From NCBI GenBank assembly GCA_021162805.1, contig JAGGXZ010000200.1:1-64000 (forward strand): a stretch of 64,000 bases of DNA, read 5' to 3'. The stretch comes from Candidatus Poribacteria bacterium (GTDB lineage: Bacteria; Poribacteria; WGA-4E; B28-G17). Position 1 is the stretch's first letter. Every line of letters begins with the position of its first letter. The notes beneath the pieces were generated by a model. That model saw only the letters and a list, made by a program, of their open reading frames with translations, was not told the DNA's origin and searched no databases. Made by a program: the position numbers and the translations under genes. Shown piece by piece: positions 46,241 to 54,995 of the stretch.

Positions 46241-47122
46241 ATGACTAGGTTACAGGAGAGCTTGCAACGGGGGAAATTCGTGGTCACAGGGGAGATCGGC
46301 CCTCCTAAGGGGGTGAATCTGGAGACCGCTTTGAAGGAGGCTTCGTATCTGAAGGGTCGCGTCGTCGCCGTCAACGTCACCGACAACCAGAGCTCCGTGA
46401 TGCGTCTGGGATCGCTGGGGCTGTGCGCGAAGTTGGTCCAAGAAGGTTATGAGCCGATCTTCCAGGTGACGTGCCGTGATAGGAACCGATTGGCGCTTCA
46501 ATCCGATATCCTCAGCGCGTATGTGCTCGGCATTCGGAACGTCCTAGCGCTTACGGGAGATCATACCACGCTCGGCGATCATCCACAATCTAAGCCCGTC
46601 TTCGATCTGGATTCGGTCAGCCTTCTCATGGCTATCTCCTCTCTAAAGGAGGGCAGAGACTTGGCAGGTGAAGAGCTGGACGGAGCGCCAAGTGATATAT
46701 TCCCGGGAGCAACCGTCACGCCCGGAGCCGATCCGCTTGAGCCTCAGATCATAAAGATGGAAAAGAAGATAGAGGCCGGGGCCCAGTTCTTCCAGACACA
46801 GGCAGTCTATGACCCTAAAACGTTCGAGAGATTCATGGATCAGGCCTCTAAGTTCAACGTTCCGGTGCTAGCGGGGATCGTTATCATAAAGTCCCCTGCC
46901 ATGGCCAGATATATGAACGAGAACGTACCAGGGGTTTTCGTGCCGGATTCCATAATCAAATCCCTGGCGGAGGTGCCGAGAAAGGAGAGGGCCAAAAAGA
47001 GCATCGAGCTCATGGCCCAGCTCATCAGAGAGCTGAAGCCGATGTGTCAGGGGATACATATAATGGCGATGGGATGGGAGAGATATGTCCCAGAACTGCT
47101 CGATGCCTGTGATATCAGTTAG
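46241..47122 (+). CDS. metF: 5,10-methylenetetrahydrofolate reductase MetF
   Basis: Flavoprotein reducing methylene-THF to methyl-THF. The 293-residue protein has the family start KFVVTGEIGPPKGVN (catalytic Glu), NVTDNQSS, VLALTGDHTTLGDHP (flavin contact), FFQTQAVYDP and VLAGIVIIKSPAMARYMN. Short form, without the eukaryotic regulatory domain. The ATG at 46241 follows GGGAGGAGG with 6 nt; a TTG at 46235 is less likely. Its place after hydrogenase genes and metV suggests hydrogen or ferredoxin rather than NADH as electron source. The 3' end overlaps the convergent PP-loop gene by 8 nt. Confidence 0.94.
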   Translation: MTRLQESLQRGKFVVTGEIGPPKGVNLETALKEASYLKGRVVAVNVTDNQSSVMRLGSLGLCAKLVQEGYEPIFQVTCRDRNRLALQSDILSAYVLGIRNVLALTGDHTTLGDHPQSKPVFDLDSVSLLMAISSLKEGRDLAGEELDGAPSDIFPGATVTPGADPLEPQIIKMEKKIEAGAQFFQTQAVYDPKTFERFMDQASKFNVPVLAGIVIIKSPAMARYMNENVPGVFVPDSIIKSLAEVPRKERAKKSIELMAQLIRELKPMCQGIHIMAMGWERYVPELLDACDIS

Positions 47123-48119
47123 GAGCTATCCTTAAGGAAGAGAGAAGCTCCTCGTCAGCCGATCGGGCTTTCATCGTCTCCTTTCCCCCGATTCGGCTTA
47201 GAATCACCTCCACCTCCTCTGAGGGCGGTGCATCGCTGTAACGAATACATATTCGGGCGGCTGTTACCAAGTGTTTTCTATCCGCTTTCAGCCCTCGGGG
47301 CACGAGGGTTAGGGGACCCTTGAAGCCCGATACATAGATGATCACGTCTTGCGACCTTTCGGCCATCTGGAGGAGCCTCTGATTTTCAGTTTTGTTTCTC
47401 CCCACAATCGCCTTAATCCCGTGGGCTATCCTGAAATGTCTTCCCACCTTCAGAAGCTCAATGTCCCTCACCCTCAGCTCATCCTCGTTTTGGATCAGAT
47501 CTCTCATCCTAGCTGAAAATCCCGGCTCAGTGAGCCTACACCCCCCCGCCGGTGATGGATATTCCTCTATCCCATATTTTTCCGCCAGCTCCATCTGTCT
47601 TCTGCGTGATCTGCCGTGTAGATCGAGCAACATCTCCCTGTTCACCTTTCCCTCCCGCTCCGGTATGGTCTCAGGCAAGAGCTTAGCGCTGAGTGGGCGG
47701 AGGATATACCCCTCGTATCCGGAGAGCTTCTCCACAGCCCTTAGGGCTCCCCTGTTTTGGGACATCGGCCTCTCGTTGAGCACCTCACCGGAGAAGAGAA
47801 AATCCGCCCCTTCCTCCTCCATTATTCCCCCAGCGATTCGGAACATCAAGCCGTGACAATCTATACAAGGATTCATCTGACTGCCATAGCCATATTTGGG
47901 GGCCTTAACGATCTCCAGATGTTCCTCCGTTATGTCCATTACCTTGATAGGAACGCCGAGCTTTTCAGCGGCGCGAACCGCCTTTTCAGGACCGAAAAAA
48001 GGGGTCACGAAGGTAACGGCTATCAGGTCTATATCCTGCTCCTGCAGCACCTTGAAGGCCAATATGCTATCCAGACCGCCGGAAAGCAATCCTATACCTT
48101 TTGGTCTTCTACCATCCAT
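47115..48119 (-). CDS. PP-loop tRNA-thiolation-like protein
   Basis: 334 residues. The N-terminal PP-loop ATP pyrophosphatase GIGLLSGGLDSILA adenylates its substrate; NPCIDCHGLMFR carries a C-x2-C pair near residues 85-88, and SPAGGCRLTEPGFSARM follows. The C-terminal part (about 210-334) resembles the domain found with tRNA 4-/2-thiouridine synthesis proteins (DUF814-type annotation). It is probably a tRNA or cofactor sulfur-transfer enzyme; the exact target is unknown. A seven-C run (coding strand G7) at 47541-47547 is in frame here. Confidence 0.75.
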   Translation of the reverse strand: MDGRRPKGIGLLSGGLDSILAFKVLQEQDIDLIAVTFVTPFFGPEKAVRAAEKLGVPIKVMDITEEHLEIVKAPKYGYGSQMNPCIDCHGLMFRIAGGIMEEEGADFLFSGEVLNERPMSQNRGALRAVEKLSGYEGYILRPLSAKLLPETIPEREGKVNREMLLDLHGRSRRRQMELAEKYGIEEYPSPAGGCRLTEPGFSARMRDLIQNEDELRVRDIELLKVGRHFRIAHGIKAIVGRNKTENQRLLQMAERSQDVIIYVSGFKGPLTLVPRGLKADRKHLVTAARICIRYSDAPPSEEVEVILSRIGGKETMKARSADEELLSSLRIAPN

Positions 48120-48160
48120 CCCGCTTTCAGACCTCTTCTCGCCGGAATCGCCTCAACTTT

Positions 48161-48189
48161 ATTTTACCTGATCTCCTCCATTTAAGCAA
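48161..48189 (-). promoter_or_regulatory. promoter of the PP-loop gene
   Basis: On the minus strand: TTGCTT (48189-48184), a 17-bp spacer, TAAAAT (48166-48161). Confidence 0.55.
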
Positions 48190-48216
48190 CTTCCCGTTCT
48201 TCCAAATCAGATCCTC

Positions 48217-48245
48217 TTGACCGATCGGGAAGTTTGTGGTAAGCT
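48217..48245 (+). promoter_or_regulatory. promoter of the YCF48-nnr-LamG operon
   Basis: TTGACC (48217-48222), a 17-bp spacer, TAAGCT (48240-48245). The leader to the ATG at 48294 is about 42 nt. Confidence 0.55.
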
Positions 48246-48293
48246 TGAGTTGAGGAGGGAATTAAAATTTGAATCTTAGGGAGGTTTGATCAG

Positions 48294-50138
48294 ATGAGGA
48301 GAGGGATAGCTTTGGGATTGACCGTTATGCTCGCGGCAACGCTTCTCATAGCGAATGCCCAGGCCAAGTGGAGCGTGGCTAGGGAGAGCGGAATGCAGGG
48401 TGATGTGGCCGATATCCAGTTCATCGACCAAACTCACGGCTGGATCCTCCTCGCCCAAGGTGAGGTGAGGTATACGACCGATGGAGGGAAAACCTGGAGT
48501 TCCTCCAAAATAGCCACGAATAAAGAACTGCATGATATACATTTCATCGATCGGAATAGAGGGTGGATAGTAGGTGAAAACGGATATATGGTCTACACGA
48601 CGGACGGCGGCAGGACATGGCTTCCGATGAGCAGTGGAACTGTAACCACCCTTTCAGGGGTTTGGTTCGTCGACGAGGAAAACGGCTGGATATGTGGCGA
48701 TGGCGGTACCATAATGCATACATCGAACGGCGGCAAATCGTGGGAGAAACAGGAGACGGGCACGAACTACGAGTTGACGAATATACAGTTCGTATCTCCC
48801 ACAACAGGTTGGGCGGTCGGCGCCGGCGGGACGATACTTCAAACGACGGATGGCGGCAAAACGTGGAAGTTCCGTCCCTCACCCACCGCGTCGCCCCTTG
48901 ACGGGATGTTCATCCTGAACGGAACCACCGGATGGGCGGTGGGGGGAAACGGCGCCATAGTCCGCATGAACGACGGTAAAACCTGGAAGGAGCAGGAAAG
49001 CCACGTGCCAAATACGAACGGAATGCCCGAACCGATATGGGATGTACACTTTATCAATCCGGATCTCGGACTTGCCGTCGCGGAGTTCGGCGTGATACTC
49101 AGAACGGATGATGGAGGCGAGACATGGACCCCATTGAAACCCAGGCCCACCTTCAACAGATTAACGGCGGTTCAGTTCGTAAGCGAGACCGAGGCCTGGG
49201 CGGGCGGCGTTAACGGCACCCTGCTCCATAGCCTCGATGGCGGTAAAACCTGGGATGTCGTCTCCTCCAGCAGCGATCTGACATCGATCTGTTTCGTCAA
49301 CGACAAGGAGGGATGGGCTGCCGGCGTGGCCGGATCCATATACCACACATCCGATGGAGGGAAAACCTGGAAATCACAGTCCAGCAACACGGCCTTCGAT
49401 CTGTTCGACATATTCTTCGTCGATGGGAAAAAGGGATGGGCCGTCGGCAGCAACGGAACGCTCATCGAGACCAAAGATGGAGGGGAAACCTGGAGCAGCG
49501 TCAATAACCCCAGGGATGAGTTCGGCAGAAGGACGCGAAGGATAAAGGCGGACGGAACCATACTCGGACTGGGCCTCTATAGTATCCATTTCCCGACCCC
49601 ACAAAACGGTTGTACTGTCGGCGAGGTGGGAAAGATCCTATACACGGAGGACGGAGGTCAAACCTGGGTCTCCAGAACATCGATGATGGTTTTCAACAAC
49701 CTCTACGCGACCTTCTTCATCTCCCCCACGGTCGGGTGGGCGGCCGGACAGAGCGTCATAATCAAGACGACGGATGCCGGAGCCAACTGGAAACCGACCT
49801 TCATCGGCGATCAGATCAGAGGGATGTTCTTCGTCGATCAGAATACGGGTTGGGCCGTGGGGGTCAACGGCGCCATCCTTCACACCGCGGACGGCGGAAG
49901 TTCCTGGAACGATCAGGTCAGCGGCACGAAGGTCAACCTCTACGATGTGGCCTTCAAAAACGCCAAAGAGGGATGGGCTGTGGGCGATAAAGGCACTATA
50001 CTCCACACCATCGACGGGGGCGTGACATGGCTCACGGAGCCCGCTGTTGTGCAAAATGATCTCCGCGGGGTTTGCATCTCAAAAGATGGAACCGTCTGGG
50101 CCGTGGGCTCCGGAGGGGTGATATTGGTCAACAGGTAG
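48294..50138 (+). CDS. exported YCF48/BNR-repeat beta-propeller protein
   Basis: 614 residues with a signal peptide (about 1-25, LGLTVMLAATLLIANAQA). About thirteen repeats of roughly 40-45 residues follow, each with the pattern D-G-G-x-T-W then F-x-D-x-x-x-G-W-x-V-G-x-x-G-T-I. YCF48 proteins form propellers; plant and cyanobacterial Hcf136 assists photosystem II, but in heterotrophs this repeat is a general extracellular binding scaffold. It has no sorting domain at the end. Ligand and role unknown. Confidence 0.9.
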   Translation: MRRGIALGLTVMLAATLLIANAQAKWSVARESGMQGDVADIQFIDQTHGWILLAQGEVRYTTDGGKTWSSSKIATNKELHDIHFIDRNRGWIVGENGYMVYTTDGGRTWLPMSSGTVTTLSGVWFVDEENGWICGDGGTIMHTSNGGKSWEKQETGTNYELTNIQFVSPTTGWAVGAGGTILQTTDGGKTWKFRPSPTASPLDGMFILNGTTGWAVGGNGAIVRMNDGKTWKEQESHVPNTNGMPEPIWDVHFINPDLGLAVAEFGVILRTDDGGETWTPLKPRPTFNRLTAVQFVSETEAWAGGVNGTLLHSLDGGKTWDVVSSSSDLTSICFVNDKEGWAAGVAGSIYHTSDGGKTWKSQSSNTAFDLFDIFFVDGKKGWAVGSNGTLIETKDGGETWSSVNNPRDEFGRRTRRIKADGTILGLGLYSIHFPTPQNGCTVGEVGKILYTEDGGQTWVSRTSMMVFNNLYATFFISPTVGWAAGQSVIIKTTDAGANWKPTFIGDQIRGMFFVDQNTGWAVGVNGAILHTADGGSSWNDQVSGTKVNLYDVAFKNAKEGWAVGDKGTILHTIDGGVTWLTEPAVVQNDLRGVCISKDGTVWAVGSGGVILVNR

Positions 50139-50153
50139 ATCCGGAGGGGAAAG

Positions 50154-51761
50154 ATGAAGGTCGTGACCGCTCAGGAGATGAGAGAGATAGACAGAAGGGT
50201 TATAGAGGAAATAGGCATACTGGGCGCCGTGCTGATGGAGAACGCCGGGATGTCCGTCTTCAACCTGATCCGCGAGCTTACGGAGGGTTTCCCACCGGGG
50301 GGTTTCAAGGTGGCTATCTTCGTCGGTAAGGGCAACAACGGCGGAGATGGCCTCGTCGTCGCCAGGTACCTGCACGATCACGGCTACAGGGTCTCCGTTT
50401 ACCTTCTGGCTCCCCCGGAATCCTTCTCGGGAAACGCCGGGTTAAATTTGGAAATCGCTCGCAAGGTAGGGGTGCCGATCGAAACGATCGACTCGCCGGA
50501 GAAACTCGACGAGATCTGGGGGGATATGGACGAGATCGATATCGTGGTGGACGCTATCTTCGGCACGGGGCTTAAAGGGGCTATCAGGGGATTGACAGGT
50601 GAGGTTGTGGAACGGATGAACCGACTCCGTGCCGTCAGAGTGGCGGTGGATCTGCCCTCCGGCCTAAACGCAGACACGGGAGCGGTGGAAGGTCCGTGTG
50701 TGCGGGCCGACTTCACCGTTACGATGGCGCTTCCCAAAAGGGGGCTTCTGCTGTATCCGGGGGCAGATTACTGCGGTGAGGTGAGGGTTGCTGATATCGG
50801 TTTCCCGAAAATGGCGATTGAATCGCAGAACGTCAAAACCGAGCTGATCACCGAGGAGATGGCTCTCTCCCTTTTACCCCGCAGATCCCCGAGCGGCCAT
50901 AAAGGCACCTTCGGGCATGTTTTGGTGATAGCCGGATCGGTTGGGTTGACGGGGGCTGCGGCTTTGACCTCGATGGCTGCCCTTCGGGTCGGAGCCGGGA
51001 TGGTGACTCTGGGTATACCGCAGAGCCTTAACGAGGTCATGGAGGTTAAACTCACCGAGGTTATGACCCTTCCCCTGCCCGAAACCCCAAATAGAACGCT
51101 TTCAGTTAAAGCCATGGATGAGATTCTGGATTTCATGCCGAGGGCAACCGTCCTGGCTGTTGGACCAGGGCTGTCGAGGGACCGGGAAACCGCCGAACTG
51201 GTGTGCAAGCTCTGCTTCGAGTCGGACAAACCCATGGTAATCGACGCCGATGGCCTCAACGCAATAGCTCAGTTCCCCGAAACGCTGAAAAGGCTCGGAC
51301 CTGATGTCGTCTTGACTCCCCATCCGGGTGAGATGAGCCGTCTCACAGGGAAGTCGGTTCGGGAGATAGAGAGCGATAGGGTGGAAAGTGCCAGGAGCTT
51401 CGCCGTTAAATATGGTCTGACGCTCACACTGAAAGGAGCTCCTACCGTTATCGCCTCGCCCGATGGAAGGGTTTACATCAATTCGACAGGGAACTCAGGA
51501 ATGGCGACAGCAGGTATGGGGGATGTGCTGACGGGATTGATATCCGGCTTGATCGCCCAAGGCATAAGCCCTACCGACGCCGCTTTAGTGGCGGTCTTCT
51601 ATCACGGTCTCGCCGCCGATAGACTTCTGTCGGAAGGGAAGGTCTCCCAGAGGGGATTGATCGCGGGCGATGTGCTTGAGATGTGCGGTAAGATCATAGG
51701 AGAGGAGCGTAATCGCACATCCGCTATTTCAGCATCTCACCGAAATAGGGGGGTGATTTAG
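50154..51761 (+). CDS. nnrD: bifunctional NAD(P)H-hydrate epimerase / ADP-dependent dehydratase
   Basis: Repairs hydrated NAD(P)H. Of 535 residues, 1-210 are the YjeF_N epimerase (VTAQEMREIDRRVIEE, GKGNNGGDGLVVARYL, DAIFGTGL) and about 230-520 the ribokinase-like dehydratase (HKGTFGHVLVIAGSVGLTGA, GPGLSRD, LTPHPGEMSRLTG, NSTGNSGMATAGMGDVLTG). Cytoplasmic. It follows the YCF48 gene by 15 nt; the LamG gene begins immediately after its stop. Confidence 0.95.
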   Translation: MKVVTAQEMREIDRRVIEEIGILGAVLMENAGMSVFNLIRELTEGFPPGGFKVAIFVGKGNNGGDGLVVARYLHDHGYRVSVYLLAPPESFSGNAGLNLEIARKVGVPIETIDSPEKLDEIWGDMDEIDIVVDAIFGTGLKGAIRGLTGEVVERMNRLRAVRVAVDLPSGLNADTGAVEGPCVRADFTVTMALPKRGLLLYPGADYCGEVRVADIGFPKMAIESQNVKTELITEEMALSLLPRRSPSGHKGTFGHVLVIAGSVGLTGAAALTSMAALRVGAGMVTLGIPQSLNEVMEVKLTEVMTLPLPETPNRTLSVKAMDEILDFMPRATVLAVGPGLSRDRETAELVCKLCFESDKPMVIDADGLNAIAQFPETLKRLGPDVVLTPHPGEMSRLTGKSVREIESDRVESARSFAVKYGLTLTLKGAPTVIASPDGRVYINSTGNSGMATAGMGDVLTGLISGLIAQGISPTDAALVAVFYHGLAADRLLSEGKVSQRGLIAGDVLEMCGKIIGEERNRTSAISASHRNRGVI

Positions 51762-52505
51762 GTGCTAAAAGGCAGGGGGATTGCGAGTTTGATCCTCTCC
51801 CTCGTTATATCGCTTCCGGCTTTGGCTCAGGAGAAGGGATTGGATGTGTATTATGACTTCGAGACGCTGGAGGCGAAGGATAAATCCGGTAACGGTCGTG
51901 ATGGCACCGTCAAGGGCAAGCCGAAGCTGATAGATGGTGTCGAGGAAAGGGCATGGCAATTTGATGGGGCGACGGCGATCGATATGACCTTTCCCATCAT
52001 GAAAGCCCCGGACCCGGCTCTCTCAATCCGATGCTTCTTTAAGGCCGATGAGGTGAAAGGACAACATGTCATATATGACGAGGGAGGCGCTTGGACCGGT
52101 TTCTGTGTCAGGATAATGGACGGGAAGCTTGAGTTCGCCACCGTCTGCTGCGACGCGAATCATCCGCCACCGGTGATCATATCCGTGCCGTTCGACGACA
52201 CAAGGGACTGGCATGAATTGGCGGCGATCTACGACCACGGGAAGATGTCGCTCTGGCTCGATGGGAAGCTCGTGGGGGAAGATAAGACGAAATGGGATGA
52301 ATTAGGGTCTCACGGGCAGTCGGGGGCGATAGGGAACATGAGCCCCGGCGACACCGCTTTCGGCTTGGCAGGGGATTATTTCGTCGGCGCTATGGATGAA
52401 TTTCGGATCTACTCCCGTGCCCCCCAGCCGAATGAGCTCAAACTGGACGTGTCGTCTAAGGATAAACTCGCTGTCCTATGGGGAGGATTGAAGGGTGTCC
52501 GGTGA
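51762..52505 (+). CDS. exported LamG / concanavalin A-like domain protein
   Basis: 247 residues: GTG start directly after the nnr stop, signal peptide (about 1-22, SLILSLVISLPALAQ), then one LamG/ConA-like jelly roll (VYYDFETLEAKDKSGNGRDG, WQFDGATAI, WHELAAIYDHGKMSLWLDGKLV, GAMDEFRIYSRAP). Predicted extracytoplasmic carbohydrate or protein binding. The end KLAVLWGGLKGVR is a terminal pattern I associate with LamG proteins of this bacterial group (recollection, not checked). Confidence 0.85.
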   Translation: MLKGRGIASLILSLVISLPALAQEKGLDVYYDFETLEAKDKSGNGRDGTVKGKPKLIDGVEERAWQFDGATAIDMTFPIMKAPDPALSIRCFFKADEVKGQHVIYDEGGAWTGFCVRIMDGKLEFATVCCDANHPPPVIISVPFDDTRDWHELAAIYDHGKMSLWLDGKLVGEDKTKWDELGSHGQSGAIGNMSPGDTAFGLAGDYFVGAMDEFRIYSRAPQPNELKLDVSSKDKLAVLWGGLKGVR

Positions 52506-52529
52506 ATATATCGATGATCGATTCAGTTC

Positions 52530-52558
52530 TTGACATCGCTTCACATATCTAGTAAACT
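52530..52558 (+). promoter_or_regulatory. promoter of the HEAT lipoprotein-corrinoid protein operon
   Basis: Consensus TTGACA (52530-52535), a 17-bp spacer, TAAACT (52553-52558). Confidence 0.7.
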
Positions 52559-52606
52559 AAAATCAATCTCTAAGGGATAAAGCAACAAGCTTTCAAGGGG
52601 ATAGCG

Positions 52607-53791
52607 ATGACGAGGAGATATGTAGCTGTGTCGATTATCATCACAATCCTGCTGGCAGTGTTTGCGGTCGGATGTGAACGTCAAAGGGGCAGGAAAGTGA
52701 CCAACTTCGAATACGGCAGTGATATGTTGATCGGCGGGAAAGCGTTCCAATCGATCGATTATCTCGAAAAGGCGCAGAAGGAGGAGCCGAACAACCCTCT
52801 CGTCTATGCCTACCTCGTGATAGCGTATCGAAGGGCTAAGGATACCTCCGCAGCGAAGGTGGCAGGTAAGGTGCAGGAGTTCGAGAGGAAGGAGAAGGAA
52901 ACCTTCGAGAAGCTCCGGTCTATGGGCGAAGACGGGATGAAGGCGCTGTTGAAGGTGGCCTCAGGTCGAAACAGATTGATGACCGATGCGATCGATCTGC
53001 TTGTGGAGTATGGTGATCTGTCAATTGAGCCGATAATCGATTTTCTGACGGATGGCCACAACAGATCCAGGTATCCCGACCTGATGCCGTTCTTAAAGGA
53101 GGCTCTCGTCAGGATAGGCAATCCCGCATCTAACGCTTTATGCGCGGCTTTGAACAGATCTGACCTTCCTCCCGATGCTGAGAGGGACCTCGTGGAGGTG
53201 CTCGGCGAGATAGGGGATTCGAACGCCTCGTCGACGCTTGAGAAATGCGCCACCGCAACCGATCCCGTGGTTAAGATAGAGTCCGTCATCGCCCTGTACA
53301 GGATGGGAAAGAAGGAGTATGCCGATCAGATACTTAAAGCTCTGGATGATCCGCACGTCGAGGTGAGGAGAATCGCCTCTCATGCCCTTTCCCTGATCAA
53401 TCACGTTCCCGAAAAGGTGGTTGCCAGGAAACTGAACGACGAAGATCCCGTCGTCAGGGCTAACATCATCAAGATGCTTGACAGGAAACCGCCGAAATCC
53501 CTTAAGGACAAGCTGATAAAGATCCTTTCATCCGATCTATCAGATGACGTTCAGAATGCCGCCGCTGAGGCCCTGAAGGGATATGGCCCTTCAATAGCCG
53601 GCGAACTTATCGATATGCTGCCAAAGGAAAAGGAGTGGGATGTGAGACTGAGGATCGTCGAGATCCTCGAAACCCCCGAAGTCGCAAAGGGGATCGATAA
53701 CGATGGCGAGTATAAGCTATACGAAGCATATCAGAAGGAGAAGAAGGATATAGTTAAAGATAGGCTTGCCCAGCTTCTCGATAAACTCTAA
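52607..53791 (+). CDS. HEAT-repeat lipoprotein
   Basis: 394 residues: a lipoprotein signal (IIITILLAVFAVGC, lipobox cysteine at residue 23), a TPR-like helical region (about 35-85), then HEAT/PBS-lyase-type helical repeats to the end (pattern EVLGEIGDSNASSTLEKCA, ALDDPHVEVRRIASHAL). It is likely an envelope scaffold that binds another protein. The corrinoid protein gene follows by 15 nt, but I see no functional link. Confidence 0.85.
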   Translation: MTRRYVAVSIIITILLAVFAVGCERQRGRKVTNFEYGSDMLIGGKAFQSIDYLEKAQKEEPNNPLVYAYLVIAYRRAKDTSAAKVAGKVQEFERKEKETFEKLRSMGEDGMKALLKVASGRNRLMTDAIDLLVEYGDLSIEPIIDFLTDGHNRSRYPDLMPFLKEALVRIGNPASNALCAALNRSDLPPDAERDLVEVLGEIGDSNASSTLEKCATATDPVVKIESVIALYRMGKKEYADQILKALDDPHVEVRRIASHALSLINHVPEKVVARKLNDEDPVVRANIIKMLDRKPPKSLKDKLIKILSSDLSDDVQNAAAEALKGYGPSIAGELIDMLPKEKEWDVRLRIVEILETPEVAKGIDNDGEYKLYEAYQKEKKDIVKDRLAQLLDKL

Positions 53792-53806
53792 AGGAGGAGG
53801 CAAATA

Positions 53807-54445
53807 ATGGCCGATCTGAACGCCTTGGCCGAGGCGATCATAAACGGCAGAAAGGAAGAGGCAGAGCAGATAACAAAGCAGGCTCTGGATGAAGGGCTCT
53901 CCCCGGCCGAGGTCCTCAACAAGGGGCTGATCAAGGGGATGTCGGTTGTAGGCGAGAAATTCAAAAACAACGAGTTCTACGTCCCCGAGGTCCTCATCGC
54001 TGCCAGAGCCATGAAGTCCGCTATAGAGATCCTCAGACCTCTGCTTTCGGAGTCAGGGGTCGAGCCTGTCGGTAAGGTCGCCATCGGAACGGTTAAGGGC
54101 GATCTCCATGATATCGGTAAGAACCTCGTCGCCATGATGCTTGAAGGCGGTGGGTTCCAGGTGATAGACCTCGGGATAGATGTCGGACCCGAGAAGTTCA
54201 TCCAGGCCGTCTCCGACCAGGAGGTTCAGATAGTTGCCATGTCCGCCTTGCTGACCACCACCATGCCCTCGATGAAGGTTACGATCGATGCACTTAAGGA
54301 GGCAGGGCTGAGGGATAAAGTGAAGATCCTGATAGGTGGAGCACCCGTCACACAGGCTTATGCCGACGAGATAGGCGCTGATGGATACGCTAGAGATGCC
54401 GCCAGCGCCGTGGACAAAGCCAAAGAGCTTCTAGGCGTGGCGTAA
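53807..54445 (+). CDS. corrinoid (B12-binding) methyltransferase component
   Basis: 212 residues with the helical cap (about 1-85, PAEVLNKGLIKGMSVVGEKF and VPEVLIAARAMK) and the B12 Rossmann domain with the cobalt-ligand motif GDLHDIGKNLV and VIDLGIDVGPEKF. Such proteins carry a methyl group on cobalt between a substrate methyltransferase and a UroD-like or THF methyltransferase. No cognate MtaB/MttB gene is adjacent; the UroD-like protein at 18.7 kb could be a partner. Strong AAAGGAGGAGG site. A hairpin terminator follows. Confidence 0.92.
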   Translation: MADLNALAEAIINGRKEEAEQITKQALDEGLSPAEVLNKGLIKGMSVVGEKFKNNEFYVPEVLIAARAMKSAIEILRPLLSESGVEPVGKVAIGTVKGDLHDIGKNLVAMMLEGGGFQVIDLGIDVGPEKFIQAVSDQEVQIVAMSALLTTTMPSMKVTIDALKEAGLRDKVKILIGGAPVTQAYADEIGADGYARDAASAVDKAKELLGVA

Positions 54446-54453
54446 AAAACGAA

Positions 54454-54474
54454 GGGGGCGCTTCGGCGCCCCTT
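54454..54474 (+). terminator. TTCG-loop hairpin after the corrinoid protein gene
   Basis: A GGGGCGC / GCGCCCC stem closed by the very stable TTCG tetraloop (54462-54465). There is no clean T-run after it (CTTGCCCGCC), so it may act as a 3' stabiliser or a weak terminator. Confidence 0.6.
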
Positions 54475-54526
54475 GCCCGCCTTCATGGTTGATTCCTTCC
54501 GCTCCTAACCAAAACGACTCGGAGGC

Positions 54527-54829
54527 ATGCTGATGACCGGAAGGGATCTGCTCATCTGTAGGTGCGAGGAGGTGTCGTTAAGCGAGATCCTGGAGGCGAT
54601 CAAAGAGGGTGCTAGGACGATCGATGAGATAAAGAGGAGGACAAGGGCGGGAATGGGTCTATGTCAGGGGAAAACCTGCCGCAGATTGATCGCTCAGATA
54701 CTGGCTAGGGAAACAGGGCAACCGATAAAGGATATCCTCCCTTCAACCTTCCGTCCGCCTGTTAGGCCGATTCAGCTCGGGGTGCTCGTCTCGACCGAGG
54801 AGGCATCCCATGCCCGTGAGATACGATGA
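54527..54829 (+). CDS. BFD-like [2Fe-2S]-binding domain protein
   Basis: 100 residues, the first 70 being a bacterioferritin-associated-ferredoxin-like fold: LLICRCEEVSLSEILEAI, then GMGLCQGKTCRRLIAQIL, giving C-x-C and C-x4-C cluster ligands. The tail TFRPPVRPIQLGVLV resembles the linker after this domain in sarcosine-oxidase/HcnA-type dehydrogenases, so it may be an electron subunit of an FAD amine dehydrogenase encoded elsewhere. It overlaps the broken KTSC gene. Confidence 0.82.
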   Translation: MLMTGRDLLICRCEEVSLSEILEAIKEGARTIDEIKRRTRAGMGLCQGKTCRRLIAQILARETGQPIKDILPSTFRPPVRPIQLGVLVSTEEASHAREIR

Positions 54830-54979
54830 GGCGACCGGAACGCTGGATGTGGCCTTCAAATGGTCGGGCGTCTATCGATACCACGATGTGCCCAAGGTCT
54901 GCGGAAGGCCATCTCGAAGGGCAACTATATGAGATCGACGATCATAGACATGTATCCTTGGGAGAAACTCGGGGGTTAA
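54810..54979 (+). pseudogene. broken KTSC-domain small protein
   Basis: ATG 54810 has GAGGAGG upstream and gives VRYDEATGTLDVAFKWSGVY and YHDVP, the first half of a KTSC domain. After about 54900 the frame changes, and the rest (LRKAISKGNYMRSTII, MYPWEKLGG) reads to a stop at 54979. A few residues between the halves are lost as well as the frame, so an actual deletion is likely. KTSC domains are small, often associated with RNA- or DNA-linked proteins; function unknown. Confidence 0.72.
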
Positions 54980-54995
54980 TCGAAGGGAGATTACG

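Noticed and set aside
47541-47547. Seven-base homopolymer as a possible frameshift in the PP-loop gene
   Set aside because: The reading frame is correct across it (PAGGCRLTEP), so it is intact.
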